The position numbers and the translations under genes are program-made. Positions 44,642 through 55,180 of a stretch of 64,000 nucleotides of DNA are shown in pieces; positions within the stretch are counted from its first letter, which is position 1, and each line of letters begins with the position of its first letter. Source of the DNA: Liopterus haemorrhoidalis. Taxonomy: Eukaryota > Arthropoda > Insecta > Coleoptera > Dytiscidae. The notes below the pieces were generated by a model. It was not told the origin of the DNA and did no database searches. It worked only from the letters and a program-made list of their open reading frames with translations. The DNA is taken from positions 49,242,509 through 49,306,508 of the forward strand of contig OZ020618.1 of the NCBI GenBank assembly GCA_963971575.1, written 5' to 3'.

Positions 44642-45423
44642 AGGGCGTATCACACTAGAACGCTATCCAAGTTTTATTTTGTAAGTCTTTTTCCAGGATT
44701 CAAGCCTGGAACAGAATGCACAGCGCGCTACGCCGTCAGCGCGCTACGCCGTCAGCGCGCCGTCATTTGCGACGGCGTTGCGTCAACGCCGTTGAGATTT
44801 TCGCCTGCACACAATGCAATAATTTTTAACGCCGTCAAGTGTCACTTGACAACCTATATCTGTGTTAATACGTGCGCTTTCTTTTATTAAAAGTATAATG
44901 GATGATGAAGACTTGTGTGTGATGTTATTTATGTTGTATGCAAGTTATTTATAAATACAAACACTTTACCATTCAGTAAAAACTGAGGTTAGGTGTTCTG
45001 CGTCGACGTTCAACGGCGTCAAAAGTTGGAAGTTGACGAACATTCAGTATCAACGGCGTTCGAACGCTATAGGACGTTGTTCATTCTGTGCACTTGCGTA
45101 CGACAGCTTGGTTTTAACTTTCTTCTGACAGATAGCGGCGTATGAACGCCGTCAACGCGCCGTAGAACTCGTTGCATTCTGTTCCCCACTTAACAATACA
45201 CCCATCTCATTTGATCTGACTGAGAGGGAAGCCTGCGCACACGCATTTGAAGACTTGGACTTCGTCTGTCTTCTAGAGACAGGGGAAATATATCTCGATG
45301 TATTTGCTCAGACTTAAAGACCTAGGTTTTTTGTTATGCTATCACACACAAGACTTCGATTCGAATGCAAAGACTATAATTTTCCAATGTTAGACGAATA
45401 ATAACTCTAGTGTGATAAGGCCT
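44642..45423 (+). mobile_element. MITE A (CTAGTGTGATA family) with nested Harbinger-like MITE
   Basis: Ends AGGGCGTATCACACTAGAA and CTCTAGTGTGATAAGGCCT are inverted repeats. The internal part 45190-45410 matches MITE B inverted (CTAGAGACAGGGGAAAT, CGATGTATTTGCTCAGACTT). The 44708-45185 segment is a later insertion. The flank is not a clean TTAA here. Confidence 0.75.
44708..45185. mobile_element. PIF/Harbinger-like MITE nested in MITE A
   Basis: A 478-bp element with ends GGAACAGAATGCA and TGCATTCTGTTCC; subterminal AACGCCGTCAACGCG-type words repeat in both orientations. Internally (44898 on) ATGGATGATGAAGACTTGTG begins a short frame (MDDEDLCVMLFMLYASYL) resembling the first residues of Harbinger transposases. 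No clear 3-bp target duplication was found, so the class is provisional. Confidence 0.6.
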
Positions 45424-45459
45424 TTATACATCACTGAAAGCCAAACGCAAACCTATTAA

Positions 45460-45807
45460 GGTTTTATCACACTAGAGTTATTATTCAAGTCTAAACTTGG
45501 AAAATTAAAGTCTTTGCATTCGAATCAAAGTCTTGTGTGTGTGATAACATGACAAAAAACTCTTTAAGTCTGAGCAAATACATCGAGATACATTTCCCCT
45601 GTCTCTAGAAGACGAAATCCAAGTCGTCAAATGCGCGTGCGCCGTCTCGACCTCTCAGTCAGATCAAGTGAGATGGGTCTATTGTTAACGTTATGTACGC
45701 AGACGCGAGTTACTTTTCCCTGTTTCGCGTGTGATAGCTGAATACTTGAAACCTCGAAAAAGACTTACAAAATAAAACTTGGATAGCGTTCTAGTGTGAT
45801 ACGCCCT
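45460..45807 (-). mobile_element. MITE B, TTAA-flanked (piggyBac-type site)
   Basis: A 348-bp element with ends GGTTTTATCACACTAGAG and CTAGTGTGATACGCCCT. TTAA lies at both boundaries (45456-45459 and 45808-45811). It is an inverted relative of MITE A and closely spaced with it (36 bp), so the pair could form a hairpin. A solitary end of the family is at 48870-48922. Confidence 0.8.
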
Positions 45808-45974
45808 TTAAATGGTAAAAGATTAAAGACGATCAGGAGCAGAAAAAGATGAATAAACGATTGGTGTATTCGTCTTTTTTTGCAAAAGCTAGATAAATTA
45901 CAACTTGCACATCATTGAAATCCAAAGGCAAACCCATTAACCCTCTAGTAACCAACTCATATATAACACTTCAC

Positions 45975-46427
45975 TCAATAAGTCTCCGGTCTGACATATA
46001 TATGGCAACACTGTTGACAGACCCATATGATTTCTGGATAGTACCAACCTTCAAATGATACGTGTGAAAATTTCATGACATTATGACAATTAGTTTAGAT
46101 GTTACAGTGGTTTTAGTGACTCCAGTTTTGTAATTTTTAAAAGAATGAATAAAAAAGAATTTCGTGTGTTGATTAAACATTGTTTTTTGATGGAAAAAAA
46201 TACTGTTGTAGCCAAAGAGTGGCTTGATAAGCGTTATAGAGACTCTGCACCAGGCAAATCAACTATTACTGAATGGTATGCTGAATTTAAATTAATTAAT
46301 TTTAATTTTTTTTAATTTTAGGAGCGTTGGAATGAATGTATCACTCTTGAAGGAGAGTAGGTTGATGAATAAAGTCGAATTTCTAAAAAAAGAATTGTTT
46401 TTCTTAGTTAGACCAGAGACTTATTGA
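45975..46427 (+). mobile_element. deleted mariner with both ends
   Basis: Ends TCAATAAGTCTCCGGTCTGAC and its inverted form (TTAGACCAGAGACTTATTGA) are 1-3 mismatches apart. The frame from 46145 reads MNKKEFRVLIKHCFLMEKNT, then EWLDKRYRDSAPGKSTITEW, a mariner HTH start. A deletion then joins it to the C-terminus (RWNECITLEGE). The core is gone; about 450 bp remain of about 1.3 kb. Confidence 0.85.
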
Positions 46428-46577
46428 ACAACGTGGTAGATCATATATATATATATACAAAACACTATCACCGAAACAGCGTTTTCAAACAAGACAGAAG
46501 ATAAAAAAATGGACTTTCTTTGAATAATTATTGAATTACTGCTAACGAATTGAATTTGGGACTAAAAATGATATTAA

Positions 46578-47005
46578 CCCTTTACCACATAGTGTGCCAT
46601 ATATGGCACATTCCGATTTTTATTTTTTATTTTACTTTTAAAACTGAATCAGAACGTTACTTCATGAATGTTCATAAATGCCACATACACAGCAATGGAT
46701 CCTGCAGTATCTCAAATAATGGGCTGCAATAGATTTGAGGATATCAAGCGGAATTTGCACTTCAACGATAACTCTGAATTTATTGAGAAAGGACAACTAG
46801 CAATTGACGAGCAAATAATACGAAATAATTTTCTTTTTTAACATAATGTAGAATCATTATGTTCCATATATGGCACAAACCCTATTTTCATAAAAATAAT
46901 AATTAATATTTTAAATATATTTTTTTAATTATTTTTTCTATCAATAAGAACCAATTCCTAATGCCAATTATTTCAGCCAAAAATAAAAATTCATGCAGTA
47001 AAGAG
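46578..47005 (+). mobile_element. piggyBac deletion derivative
   Basis: Ends CCCTTTACCACATAG and GCAGTAAAGAG meet TTAA on each side (46574-46577 and 47006-47009). The palindrome TGCCATATATGGCACA at 46591-46606 and TTCCATATATGGCACA at 46861-46876 sit near the ends. An internal frame reads MGCNRFEDIKRNLHFNDNSE, then QLAIDEQII, matching the conserved DDE-domain start of piggyBac transposases. About 430 bp remain of an expected 2 kb or more. Confidence 0.85.
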
Positions 47006-47009
47006 TTAA

Positions 47010-48849
47010 GTTTATAAGTTTAATTTTTGGTTAATTTGTGGAATTTCTATTACTTTCCAGTTATATCCTTAAAAAGTGGTAAGTATTAATATCCTTAGTA
47101 ATAAATATTAACTCTTTTGCTTCGAGCAGCGTATACGTATCTTAAATTGAGTGGGACCAACTAGCGAGAAACGAAAATATTTGAATTTTTTAATTTTTCT
47201 GGTGGAGTTAGAGCGCATACCATAATTAACTTATTTTTAAGGGGCTTATTTCCAAAACGTCTCTTTTTCAATTTATTAAAAATTCATTTTATTATTTTAG
47301 TGACATTGTCACTTTTTTGAAAATAGAAACCATATTTTCTTTCCGACCTAGAAACCTTAAATAAATGGCTGATTTAAAAAGTGATTTTAAGTAATTTTTA
47401 ATAGCAATTAATCGTTCTTCGAAGTTACTCTCAACTTTTGAAAAATAAACAAGAGAAGTTTTTGAAATAGGCTCCTCATTTGTAAAAATAATTATTATGG
47501 ATGCAACCAATGAAAGAAATTTTTGAACAGTATAATAGAGAAATAAAAAAATCCATTGTTGGGGAATGAATATGAAATCTCCATTTAGACTAGTGGGTCG
47601 TCATTTTTTAGGAAAATCCCAATAAAAGAAGAAGACAGTTGTAAGAAAATGTGTGGTATGTTCAATAAAGAACATAAACAATATAGTATTTTGCTCCATT
47701 ATGTTACAAAATATAGTATGTCGAGACGATGGTCGACTTGGCAAAAAAGTAAATTTGAAAAGGATGCGAAAAGGCAGGCATTTGATTGGTTGTTCCTAGT
47801 TTTACACCGAGTGGAATTTCGTGGACTGTTTTCATCTTGCACATCAGTCGAACAGTTACGATAAGGAGGGCTTCTTATTGTTGAATACTTCTAGTTCAGT
47901 AGCAGATCAGTAAAAATTCTATACTTGTTAGTTAATATTAAGTCCATTTTATTCAATTCTGCTGTCTTTTGGATGGTTTTGGGCGTAGAGTGCTTTTCTC
48001 AGGAGATGAGGCAAGGGACGTTATCGTATATGCACCAAATAATGACGTAAAACCAATCGCAATGCAGTTTGTAGCCGGTTCTACGTCCTTTGCTTATACC
48101 CTTTGCACAATTGATGTTTAAGTTCGGATCTTGAAGTGAAGGTTTAAGTCCAGCACACTTTAATACGCAGATCTGCGTGTTAAACATCGTCCGCATTGCC
48201 AACATAATTTATATTATAAAAAAATACTGTTTTAATTTGTGCTGCCAACATTTTATATTATTATAAACAAGAATACTGTATTATATTGACGTTATAAGAA
48301 GTTTATACTTATTGTTATAATAAAATTATTCATTTTAATAATGTATTTAGTATAATACAGACCTACAATAATTGAGATAAAATGTATCGTCTTTTAGGTT
48401 AATACAGGTGTAATATATTCTTTATAGTAGTGTGTTTATTGTAGAATGAAATGAAATATCCATATTTGTTAATAATAATTTAAAATGTGCGTCTGCACAG
48501 ACAGTTCAAAATTAGTCATTTCCTGACGGTAACAAGAACAAAATTACTGTAGCAGATGACAGCACCGAAGATTAAAACATCAAGTGTGAAAGCAAACCGA
48601 TGTTAAACATTGATGAACTTTAAGTTCACTCATCTTAAAGTTCTATTGTGAAGAGGATATTAGCGACTGTACGAATTCTGGTTTCTGCGCAGATGACACA
48701 CTGGCCTCATCTCGTGGGTAAAGCATTCTACGTGGCTTTTAACTGTTAGTAAATAATTGTAAAGAACAGTTGACCTTGTAGAAAATTCAAACGCAAACTA
48801 AGAATTTCCAAGTTTTAAGTTATATTCAAATACTGGGTGATATATTAAG
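47010..48849. other. unassigned AT-rich DNA
   Basis: Short frames at 47292-47510 (minus) and 47649-47864 (plus) show no domain that I know. No terminal repeats were recognised. Confidence 0.4.
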
Positions 48850-48869
48850 ACCTAAAGAATTGAATCCTG

Positions 48870-48922
48870 AAAAAAAACTACATAAATAAAACTTGGATAG
48901 CGTTCTAATGGACACACCCTTT
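48870..48922 (-). mobile_element. solitary end of the MITE A/B family
   Basis: ATAAAACTTGGATAGCGTTCT then AATGGACACACCCTTTA repeats the right end of MITE B (45775-45810) with several mismatches. Confidence 0.6.
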
Positions 48923-48943
48923 ACATTACGCGGTACATTACAG

Positions 48944-49089
48944 CAGAGTTTCCCAAACTTTTTGAGCCGCGAAGTACTTTTCACGAGATGAACTCGTCGC
49001 GAAGCACTATCATTGCTATATATATATAGCAACACCTTAGATCGCGGAGCACTAGTAGACGCTCGCGGAGCACATTTTGGGAAACTCTG
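48944..49089. mobile_element. short hAT MITE, CAGAGTTTCCCAAA family, copy 2
   Basis: A 146-bp element with ends CAGAGTTTCCCAAA and TTTTGGGAAACTCTG and the exact duplication CATTACAG at 48936-48943 and 49090-49097. GCGAAGTAC/GCGGAGCAC blocks alternate inside. It lies about 460 bp past the Otx stop codon, possibly within or next to the 3' UTR. Confidence 0.94.
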
Positions 49090-49097
49090 CATTACAG

Positions 49098-49551
49098 GAT
49101 TGCTAATCTGTACCCAAATTTAGAATTTATACAACTTTTAGGCAAGTAGGCCGATTTTTTTTAAAGCCCCAAAGTGTTTAAAGGAGTTTTGGAGTTGTTT
49201 TTCAGCGCACACTTCTGTAATAAAGTCTAAATCTTAACACGCGTACCAGAAACTAAAAAAAAATTGCAATAAAAATCCATTTACATATACATCGAAACTG
49301 TACGAAAAATTCGTTGAAATATTCACAAATTCTAAATATACACTTATTTACATAAAAATTATAGCCAATAAGTTCGTCTTTTTAAATAATTAGTGCCAGT
49401 TTTTAAACAAAAAAAATTACAGTGTACACATATATTTACAAATGAAACCCAAAGTTTCACACTTCACTGTGAATTTTTTAAGTGAATCGGGTGGGGGGGG
49501 GGTAGTATGACGTCACTAATCATCACACTGATTATCCCTCCACTGAGTATA
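49098..49551 (-). other. probable 3' UTR / 3' flank of Otx
   Basis: Directly follows the Otx stop codon on the minus strand. AT-rich, with a poly(G) run on the plus strand at 49492-49501 and no TE signature. I could not fix a polyadenylation site; TTTATT (inverse of AATAAA) at 48435-48440 is one distant candidate. Confidence 0.4.
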
Positions 49552-50187
49552 CTAGACCATTTGGTACTTATCTTGTCCCATATATTCAAGACTACAATCT
49601 GGATGTCTTGGACTGAAATGATTGCTTTGATGGTGTCCTCCCATCATTCCACTATATCCACCCATACTACCATATCCACCACTAACCCCCCCTGACATTT
49701 GCATCCCACTATTTTGGGTAGATTGCTGGTTGAAATATTCCATCTGACTATAGTACGCTGGGTTATAATTTTGACTGTAATAATGGTGTGGGGAGGAATT
49801 ATGCCCGTTAGATTGCCAGTGGAAGGAATTATATGAATCATGTTGATATCCTCCCAATGATGGAGGATTACTCCCAGGTGTTATTGGGGGTGATGGTGTT
49901 GTTATGACACTACTAGTATTGCTTCCCAATGGTGTCAAATTTCCATTTACTCGGTACGGTGTTATTTGTGGAGATTCTTTTTTAATTGGTGGTGAAACGG
50001 ATGCTGATGGTGTTGGTATGTTTGTAGCAGTTGGATTTGACACGTTTGTACTTGTGTTGGTGGGTAATGGAGAAGGTTTACTTGGTTTGGAGGTTTTGGA
50101 TGTTGGATTGGAAGCAGGTCGAGATGGTTTGTTTTGTTGTTGCTGAAGTTGTTGTCTGCATTTCGCTCTTCGGTTTTTAAACCAAAC
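49552..50187 (-). CDS. otd: Otx/orthodenticle homeobox protein, last coding exon
   Basis: Encodes 211 residues of a paired-class homeodomain transcription factor that acts in the nucleus; Otx proteins pattern the anterior head and eyes/ocelli in insects. The exon opens with VWFKNRRAKCRQQ, homeodomain residues 47-60. Lys50 gives bicoid/Otx-type TAATCC preference by family knowledge. A Gln run, a Ser/Thr/Pro/Asn-rich segment (to about residue 110), a His/Tyr-rich stretch (SSPHHYYSQNYNPAYYSQME), a Gly/Met-rich stretch, and the end EYMGQDKYQMV follow. The start of the exon is set by the splice acceptor TTGTTACAG at 50188-50196 and by the break in homology upstream: 38 more codons are open in frame but are intron. 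The stop is TAG at 49552-49554. Confidence 0.93.
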   Translation of the reverse strand, partial: VWFKNRRAKCRQQLQQQQNKPSRPASNPTSKTSKPSKPSPLPTNTSTNVSNPTATNIPTPSASVSPPIKKESPQITPYRVNGNLTPLGSNTSSVITTPSPPITPGSNPPSLGGYQHDSYNSFHWQSNGHNSSPHHYYSQNYNPAYYSQMEYFNQQSTQNSGMQMSGGVSGGYGSMGGYSGMMGGHHQSNHFSPRHPDCSLEYMGQDKYQMV

Positions 50188-50439
50188 CTGTAACAAGAAA
50201 ACTACACTTAGAAATATGTCACAATATATCTTATAAAAAATAATAAGAAGTTTTATACATTTAAGGCTTTCGTGGGTATTTAAAAAGCAAAGGATGTCCA
50301 CAAAGAAACCAAACGCCAGATTGAGTCAAATTTTTTGTCTATAACCAAGCCAAAATCAATAACTTTTCATATCTTAAAAGTTTCAAATTTGTAATTGTAC
50401 ACACACCAGCAAATATAAAGAAACAGATTGATAATTATG

Positions 50440-50810
50440 GTTTTTTAAATTTTATTATTTTATAGCCTATATCTAGATAGCTTTGAATGCTCTACTAAGC
50501 AGCAGGGAAAGATTGTATCGACGCCAAGGAGAACAAAACGCACCATTTAATTTTTGCTACTACTGTATCTTTTGGTGGAGGTTCAATTATGGTGTGGGGT
50601 GGAATATGTTTGGGAGCTCGCACAGAGTTAGTGGTGATTGATGGCGGAGTGTTAACTGAAGATAGGTACATCAGAGATATTCTTCAAGACCATGCTGTAC
50701 CTTGCGCCCCATATATCGGAGAAAATTTCACCCTAATGCAGGATAATTTGCCGGTGTCTGTATATAACAAAATGAGAAAAAAGTCATGCTAAAGGACTAA
50801 CGTTGGATAT
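50440..50810 (+). pseudogene. Tc1-like transposase fragment
   Basis: Reads (after a frameshift near 50560) RLYRRQGEQNAPFNF, then VSFGGGSIMVWGGICLGART, then GENFTLMQDNLPVSVYN. These are the central motifs of Tc1-type DD34E transposases, including the second catalytic Asp in MQDN. The HTH and the last catalytic Glu are missing. It lies in the Otx intron, antisense to the gene. Confidence 0.8.
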
Positions 50811-51014
50811 TTGATACAAAATTAAAATCAATAATTTTCAACATTTTTATTAATTTTTTTAATTAATAAATGTAAACTTCTTGTACTAAATGGAGTAATA
50901 AAATAAAATGTTCAATTTCAAGTTCAATTTCAATTGGCCACCACATTTTAAACAAGGATGTCTTCCTAAATACTGTGTAAAATAAAGTTATGCTCATTGC
51001 TAAAGAACGACTTA

Positions 51015-51145
51015 GGGCCGGTTGCTGAAAGCTTAGCCGAGTTTAACCATTTAGCTAAACTCGGTTACAATATAATAATCCCATAAGTAACCATAGCAAC
51101 TATTTTCTGACTGTTATATTTAACTAAGCTTTAAGAAATCGGCCT
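51015..51145. mobile_element. short TTA-flanked MITE
   Basis: A 131-bp element with ends GGGCCGGTTGCTGAAAGCTT and AAGCTTTAAGAAATCGGCCT (inverted, imperfect). TTA lies at 51012-51014 and 51146-51148, which fits PIF/Harbinger-type insertion. It contains a further GAGTTTAACC/TAAACTCGG inverted pair. Confidence 0.75.
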
Positions 51146-51499
51146 TTAGGTGTTTTAACTCAAGTTATGCAAAAAAACTAGGAAAATTTTGCAGTTTTGA
51201 GGAAGTGGAAAGATATACTTATTTGGGAAATGGTATTACGAGATAACCGAAAATTAAAAAAGAAATACAAGCATTATTAGCAGGGAATGTTTACAAGGAC
51301 TAAATTTTTGTGTTCCTTCTTATAACATGCGTAGTATTTGTACATTTAAGCAAAATTTCGCCAGTACTAATTACCTATTAAACTCGCCAGTGAGTCGCAT
51401 GACAAAATTATTACTGTCAGTTGTGATATTGACTTCGATATCCATAATTTATTTTTACGGAGATTTTCAACTATCATAAAACAGTATTATAAAACTAAA

Positions 51500-51782
51500 A
51501 ACACTGCATAAAGATATTTTTTCTAGACAATAAAAGACAAAAAAAAATTATTATAAGAAAGTTACGATAAAAAAAGGTCCTCACTCCTAAAATACAAGTG
51601 ACGACAAAAATAAAGGTCCCCATTCTTGAACTACGAAGTGAGAACCTAAAAACAAAAAAAAGTCCTTTTAAATCCATATCCATATATTTACCGAAGACCA
51701 AGGGGATAAAAAATTTAAAAATTTGGTATTTCCCTCCTTCTTGGAGGGAGGGCGATCGCTTCCCCCCCTGGGTACGCCACTG
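51500..51782. mobile_element. hAT MITE, CAGTGGCGCACCC family, copy 3 (left end lost)
   Basis: The right end CCCCCTGGGTACGCCACTG (ending 51782) and the body (AGGTCCCCATTC, CATATCCATATATTTACC, AATTTGGTATTTCC) match copies 1 and 2. No left terminal repeat or target duplication could be found. Confidence 0.75.
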
Positions 51783-51834
51783 ACTTGAGATATGAAAAAG
51801 AAAAGTATTCAGGAATTTTTTTCGAGGGAAACAA

Positions 51835-52065
51835 GTAAATGGCATACGGGAAAGACGAAAAAATCAAGAACTAAGTGAACTGTATAAGGACGCAAACATT
51901 ATAATAGTAGTTAAAACACTAAGAATTCGATGGATAGGGTACATAGTCAGAATGCCACAAGAAAGATTATCAAAGAAACTACTAGTCAGCACTATCGGTG
52001 GGAAAAAGAGAAGAGAACGGCCAAAGGAGCGATGGAAAGAAAAAGTGAAAGAAGATACGAAGTGA
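51835..52065 (+). pseudogene. LINE ORF2 C-terminal fragment
   Basis: Reads RTNQELSELYKDANIIIVVK, then TLRIRWIGYIVRMPQERLSK, then ERPKERWKEKVKED. This is the usual C-terminal wording of insect non-LTR ORF2 proteins (RW.GH..RM, RP..RW.D). RT is absent. It sits directly upstream of a mariner fragment inside the Otx intron. Confidence 0.75.
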
Positions 52066-52159
52066 TACGATAGTGATATGCGGTTGGTAGCACTACGTTG
52101 CACACAACCTCCGTAGCTAAATGTTCTTGGATTGTTGATATCCCGTCTAGTTTTCGTGA

Positions 52160-52830
52160 TATTGTTATTTGAGTGCAACGTATTTAAGTATTAGTGGCGA
52201 TTTTGAAATATGCGATTTTCTGGAGCAACGATGCAACGTCAAATTTTGTGTGAAACTGGGGAAAACTTTCACAGAAATGTTTCAACTTTTGAAACAAGCT
52301 TACGGAGATGATGCTCTTGGTCGTACGCAATGTTACGAATGGTTTTCACGATTTAAAAGTGGTCGTCAGTCAATTAAAGATTATCCTCATCCAGGAAGGA
52401 CTTCAACTGATGACTCCCACGTTCAGAAAATGAAGGATTTGGTGCGTGCAAATCACCGATTGACTGTCAGACAAATTTCAGAAGAGGTTAGCATCTCACC
52501 TGGGTCATGCCATGAAATTTTGACTGAAAAATTGAGCATCGAGTTGCAGCAAAATTTGTTCGATGACCGAAGAACAGAAATAAAATCGAGTGGACATTTC
52601 TCGGTAACTCCTTACTCGCCAGACATGACTCCTTGCGATTTTATCTTATTTCCGAAATTAAAATCAGTGCTGAAAGGATACCATTTTCTGATTATTGATG
52701 ACATCAAAGCCAATTCGTCACAGACCTTAAAGGCGTTTTTAAATGAAGATATCCAGAACTGCTTCGCGAAATGGAAAAATTGTATAAAAAAATACTGTAT
52801 ATACTGTGGTTATACCTACCAAATTCTAAA
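52160..52830 (+). mobile_element. deleted mariner retaining a long open frame
   Basis: A 266-codon frame (52169-52969) covers a mariner HTH region (EQRCNVKFCVKLGKTFTEMF, GRTQCYEWFSRFKSGRQSI, LTVRQISEEVSISPGSCHEI). A shifted piece (IELQQNLFDDRRTEIK is an off-frame reading of HRVAAKFV) follows. Then the catalytic C-terminus appears: TPYSPDMTPCDFILFPKLK and WKNC. The frame is open only because a frameshift and a deletion compensate. The last 70 codons are AT-rich flank. It has no first or second catalytic Asp, so it is a pseudogene. Confidence 0.8.
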
Positions 52831-53644
52831 AATTCAAAAACTATACCGTTGTTTTTATTTTCTATCAGAATTAAACAGGTTCAGTAAATGTAACAGTTTT
52901 GGAAGAAATGTTCTTAATCTGTATACCACAATTTTAAATATATTTCGACAGCCGTATCGTTTTATATGATATGTATTTTTCATTCTTTTTATATACCTGA
53001 TTTTAGATATAATCCGATACAATTAAAATCTTTGTATTAAAACATAAAATAATGATGAAAATTTATAGATTTTTGTATTTTCATATCGATGCTTTATAAA
53101 TCTGAAATTAATTACAACTTTCATTTTAACAATGATTTTAATTAATCGTCATTATTTTGTTTAATCAACAGAATTTAGATTGAAATTTGGTTTAAAAAAT
53201 TTTTAATAAATAACGAAAAAACATATTAAAGATGGAACATTCAATTGCCTAATAAATTAAGTAAATATCATTTAAAATTGGTTATAAATTTAGAACACTC
53301 TCATATAAAATCGGTGGAGAAATTACAATTTTGGGATAATTGAGATTTGTTTGCTTAGAATTAGTTACAATATTGTTTTCACTCTAGTGAGGACAAACTG
53401 GATTTGGTTGCCGACTTGTGTCAAAAAAGACACATGAAACAAATTCCGAGTTAGTTTCATTTTACAAAAGTTAACACAGAATGATCAACTGGCAACATAG
53501 CGTTTAATTTGGCAACATTTGGGACGCGGGACTTGGAGGGACGGCTGGTGAACATATGATACACCTTCAGTACGAATTTGAACTCGCTAAAGTAATTTTG
53601 TTGTCCGTAGCAATTTTTTTCGTGAAACAGTTTTTTCTAGTGCG
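52831..53644. other. unassigned intronic AT-rich DNA
   Basis: No element ends or coding sequence were recognised. Confidence 0.45.
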
Positions 53645-55180
53645 TTCTAAAAATGAGTGAAATTCATTTCAAGCAATGGTGTGCTATCAGGTTTTGCTTC
53701 ACACTTCTGACTTGGGAACAGTGCAACGGAAACTTTTGCAAAACTTCAACAGGCCTACGGAGAGAGTGTTTTGTCAAGGACGGGGATGAGAAAAATGCGC
53801 CTTGTCACACAGCAATTTCAATAAAAGAGCTTTTGGCCAGTAAAACATTCCTGTGGCTCCTCAGCCTCTTTATTCGACTTGAGTCCTTCTGACTTTTACC
53901 TCTTCCCAAGAATGAAAAATCACCTCAAGGGACGTCATTTCCGAAAACATTCAAACGTCCGTAAACGACCAGCTATGAGGATTGGAAAAACCATCTCCAG
54001 AGCTGTGTGGCTTCCCAGGGAAGTTATTTTGAGGGAGACAATCAGCCGTATGAATAAAGTTGAAGTAAATGCTCATAAGTAGAAGGTAGAAGTAAAAGCA
54101 TTTGCTTCGAGTAAAAGGTCGGAGTAAAACCATTTGCTTCTTTTTATATGAATAATGATTACCTTTTACTTATAAGTCAATGCTTCTACCGGTGAGTAAA
54201 AGGTGAAGAGGATGTGTTTATGTTGAAACCTGAAAATCAGTATTTATCAAAATCGTACTACTTCTTTCTGATTGCTGTCAACTTGAAATTAGTCTATAAG
54301 CACTATCTAAACTGTACTAGTGCTGTACTGAGTTCCATGTTTGACATATCAGTTTATTTTTATTGGTGTAAAGTCATGTTCAGATTCAGGGCACTTTACA
54401 CCTACACTTGTGAACATTTCAATGGCATCACAAATTGCCTATACATTTAGCATAGGTTTTTCTTTACGATTGATATATTCATCTTTATGGATCTTCGGTT
54501 TTTCTATCCCTATATGTGTACAGTCAATAACACCAACTGCGGTTGGAAAACGGTATTTTCTTCTCTACTAGTAAATTTTGGGAATTAAGAAATTTAATCC
54601 AGATGCCAGCTTAGGCAACTATTTGATCAACAACACTGCAGACAGTCAGTGATACTGTGGATTGCTCCACCCCAAGTTCCTCACCGATACTTCTTTGAAA
54701 TCCAAGATCAGTTAGATATCTCAACAAAAAAAAGTTACCTAAAAATTATTAGATAAACACTCAATGTTCTCCTGTTCAAAACGACACTAACTTTTATGTC
54801 AGTACGACGTGGTGAAGAACGATGCCTATAATGTTTCATATTTCTTAAATGCACAATATCCGCCATGGCAATTAGTTCACTACAACACTTTTTCACAAGT
54901 GAGTATATGAATATATAGATGCATGTTTTTCGAAGCATTTGCTTATAATTTAAAGTAAAAGGTCGGTTTTATTCATAACTATTTACTTCTGTCTTGAGCA
55001 AAAGATCAACAAAAAAGCATTTGCTTCTTACTCATAAGTAGAAGATTTTGCTTGCATTTTTATTCATATAGGATTTGCTTCATAATTTGCAAGTAAAAGG
55101 TTATGCTTATTTTTATTCATACGGCCCAATATTGAAAAGTCAGTCCGGTTACTTAATTTACACACCTCGTACGATAATTT
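53645..55180 (+). mobile_element. mariner family C, copy 2, with nested Harbinger element
   Basis: A short N-terminus (MSEIHFKQWCAIRFCFTL) from 53653 joins by deletion to the catalytic half (NAPCHTAISIKELLASK, SPSDFYLFPRMKNHLKGRHF). It then continues at 55128-55180 after the Harbinger insertion, ending TTTACACACCTCGTACG as in copy 1. Frameshifts occur at several points. The left terminus was not found. Confidence 0.8.
54043..55127 (-). mobile_element. PIF/Harbinger element nested in mariner C
   Basis: Ends CAGCCGTATGAATAAAG and its inverted partner TTTTATTCATACGGCCC. The 3-bp duplication AAT is at 54040-54042 and 55128-55130. On the minus strand 54720-54400 gives Harbinger transposase pieces in shifting frames: LGFQRSIGEELGVEQSTVSL, WIKF, a VGVIDCTHIGIEKPKIHKDE-like segment (contains the first catalytic Asp), YINRK and MFTSVGVKCPES. 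About 1.1 kb remains, so the gene is deleted and inactive. Confidence 0.8.

Larger units (their letters stand above)
44560..45955. repeat. tandem duplication harbouring two inverted TTAA-type MITEs
   Basis: A host-side unit containing CGATTGGTGTATTCGTCTTT, AAAAGCT(G/A)GAT and CATCA(C/T)TGAAA occurs twice, at 44560-44640 plus 45428-45459, and at about 45815-45955. Unit 1 carries MITE A (44642-45423). MITE B (45460-45807) lies between the units. A and B share sequence in opposite orientation. The second unit gives an approximate empty site for A. Confidence 0.65.

Noticed and set aside
50188..50301. N-terminal extension of the Otx C-terminal exon (Met at 50301)
   Set aside because: These 38 codons precede a canonical acceptor and replace homeodomain helices 1-2, which are supplied by the exon at 62784-62956. 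They are intron sequence.
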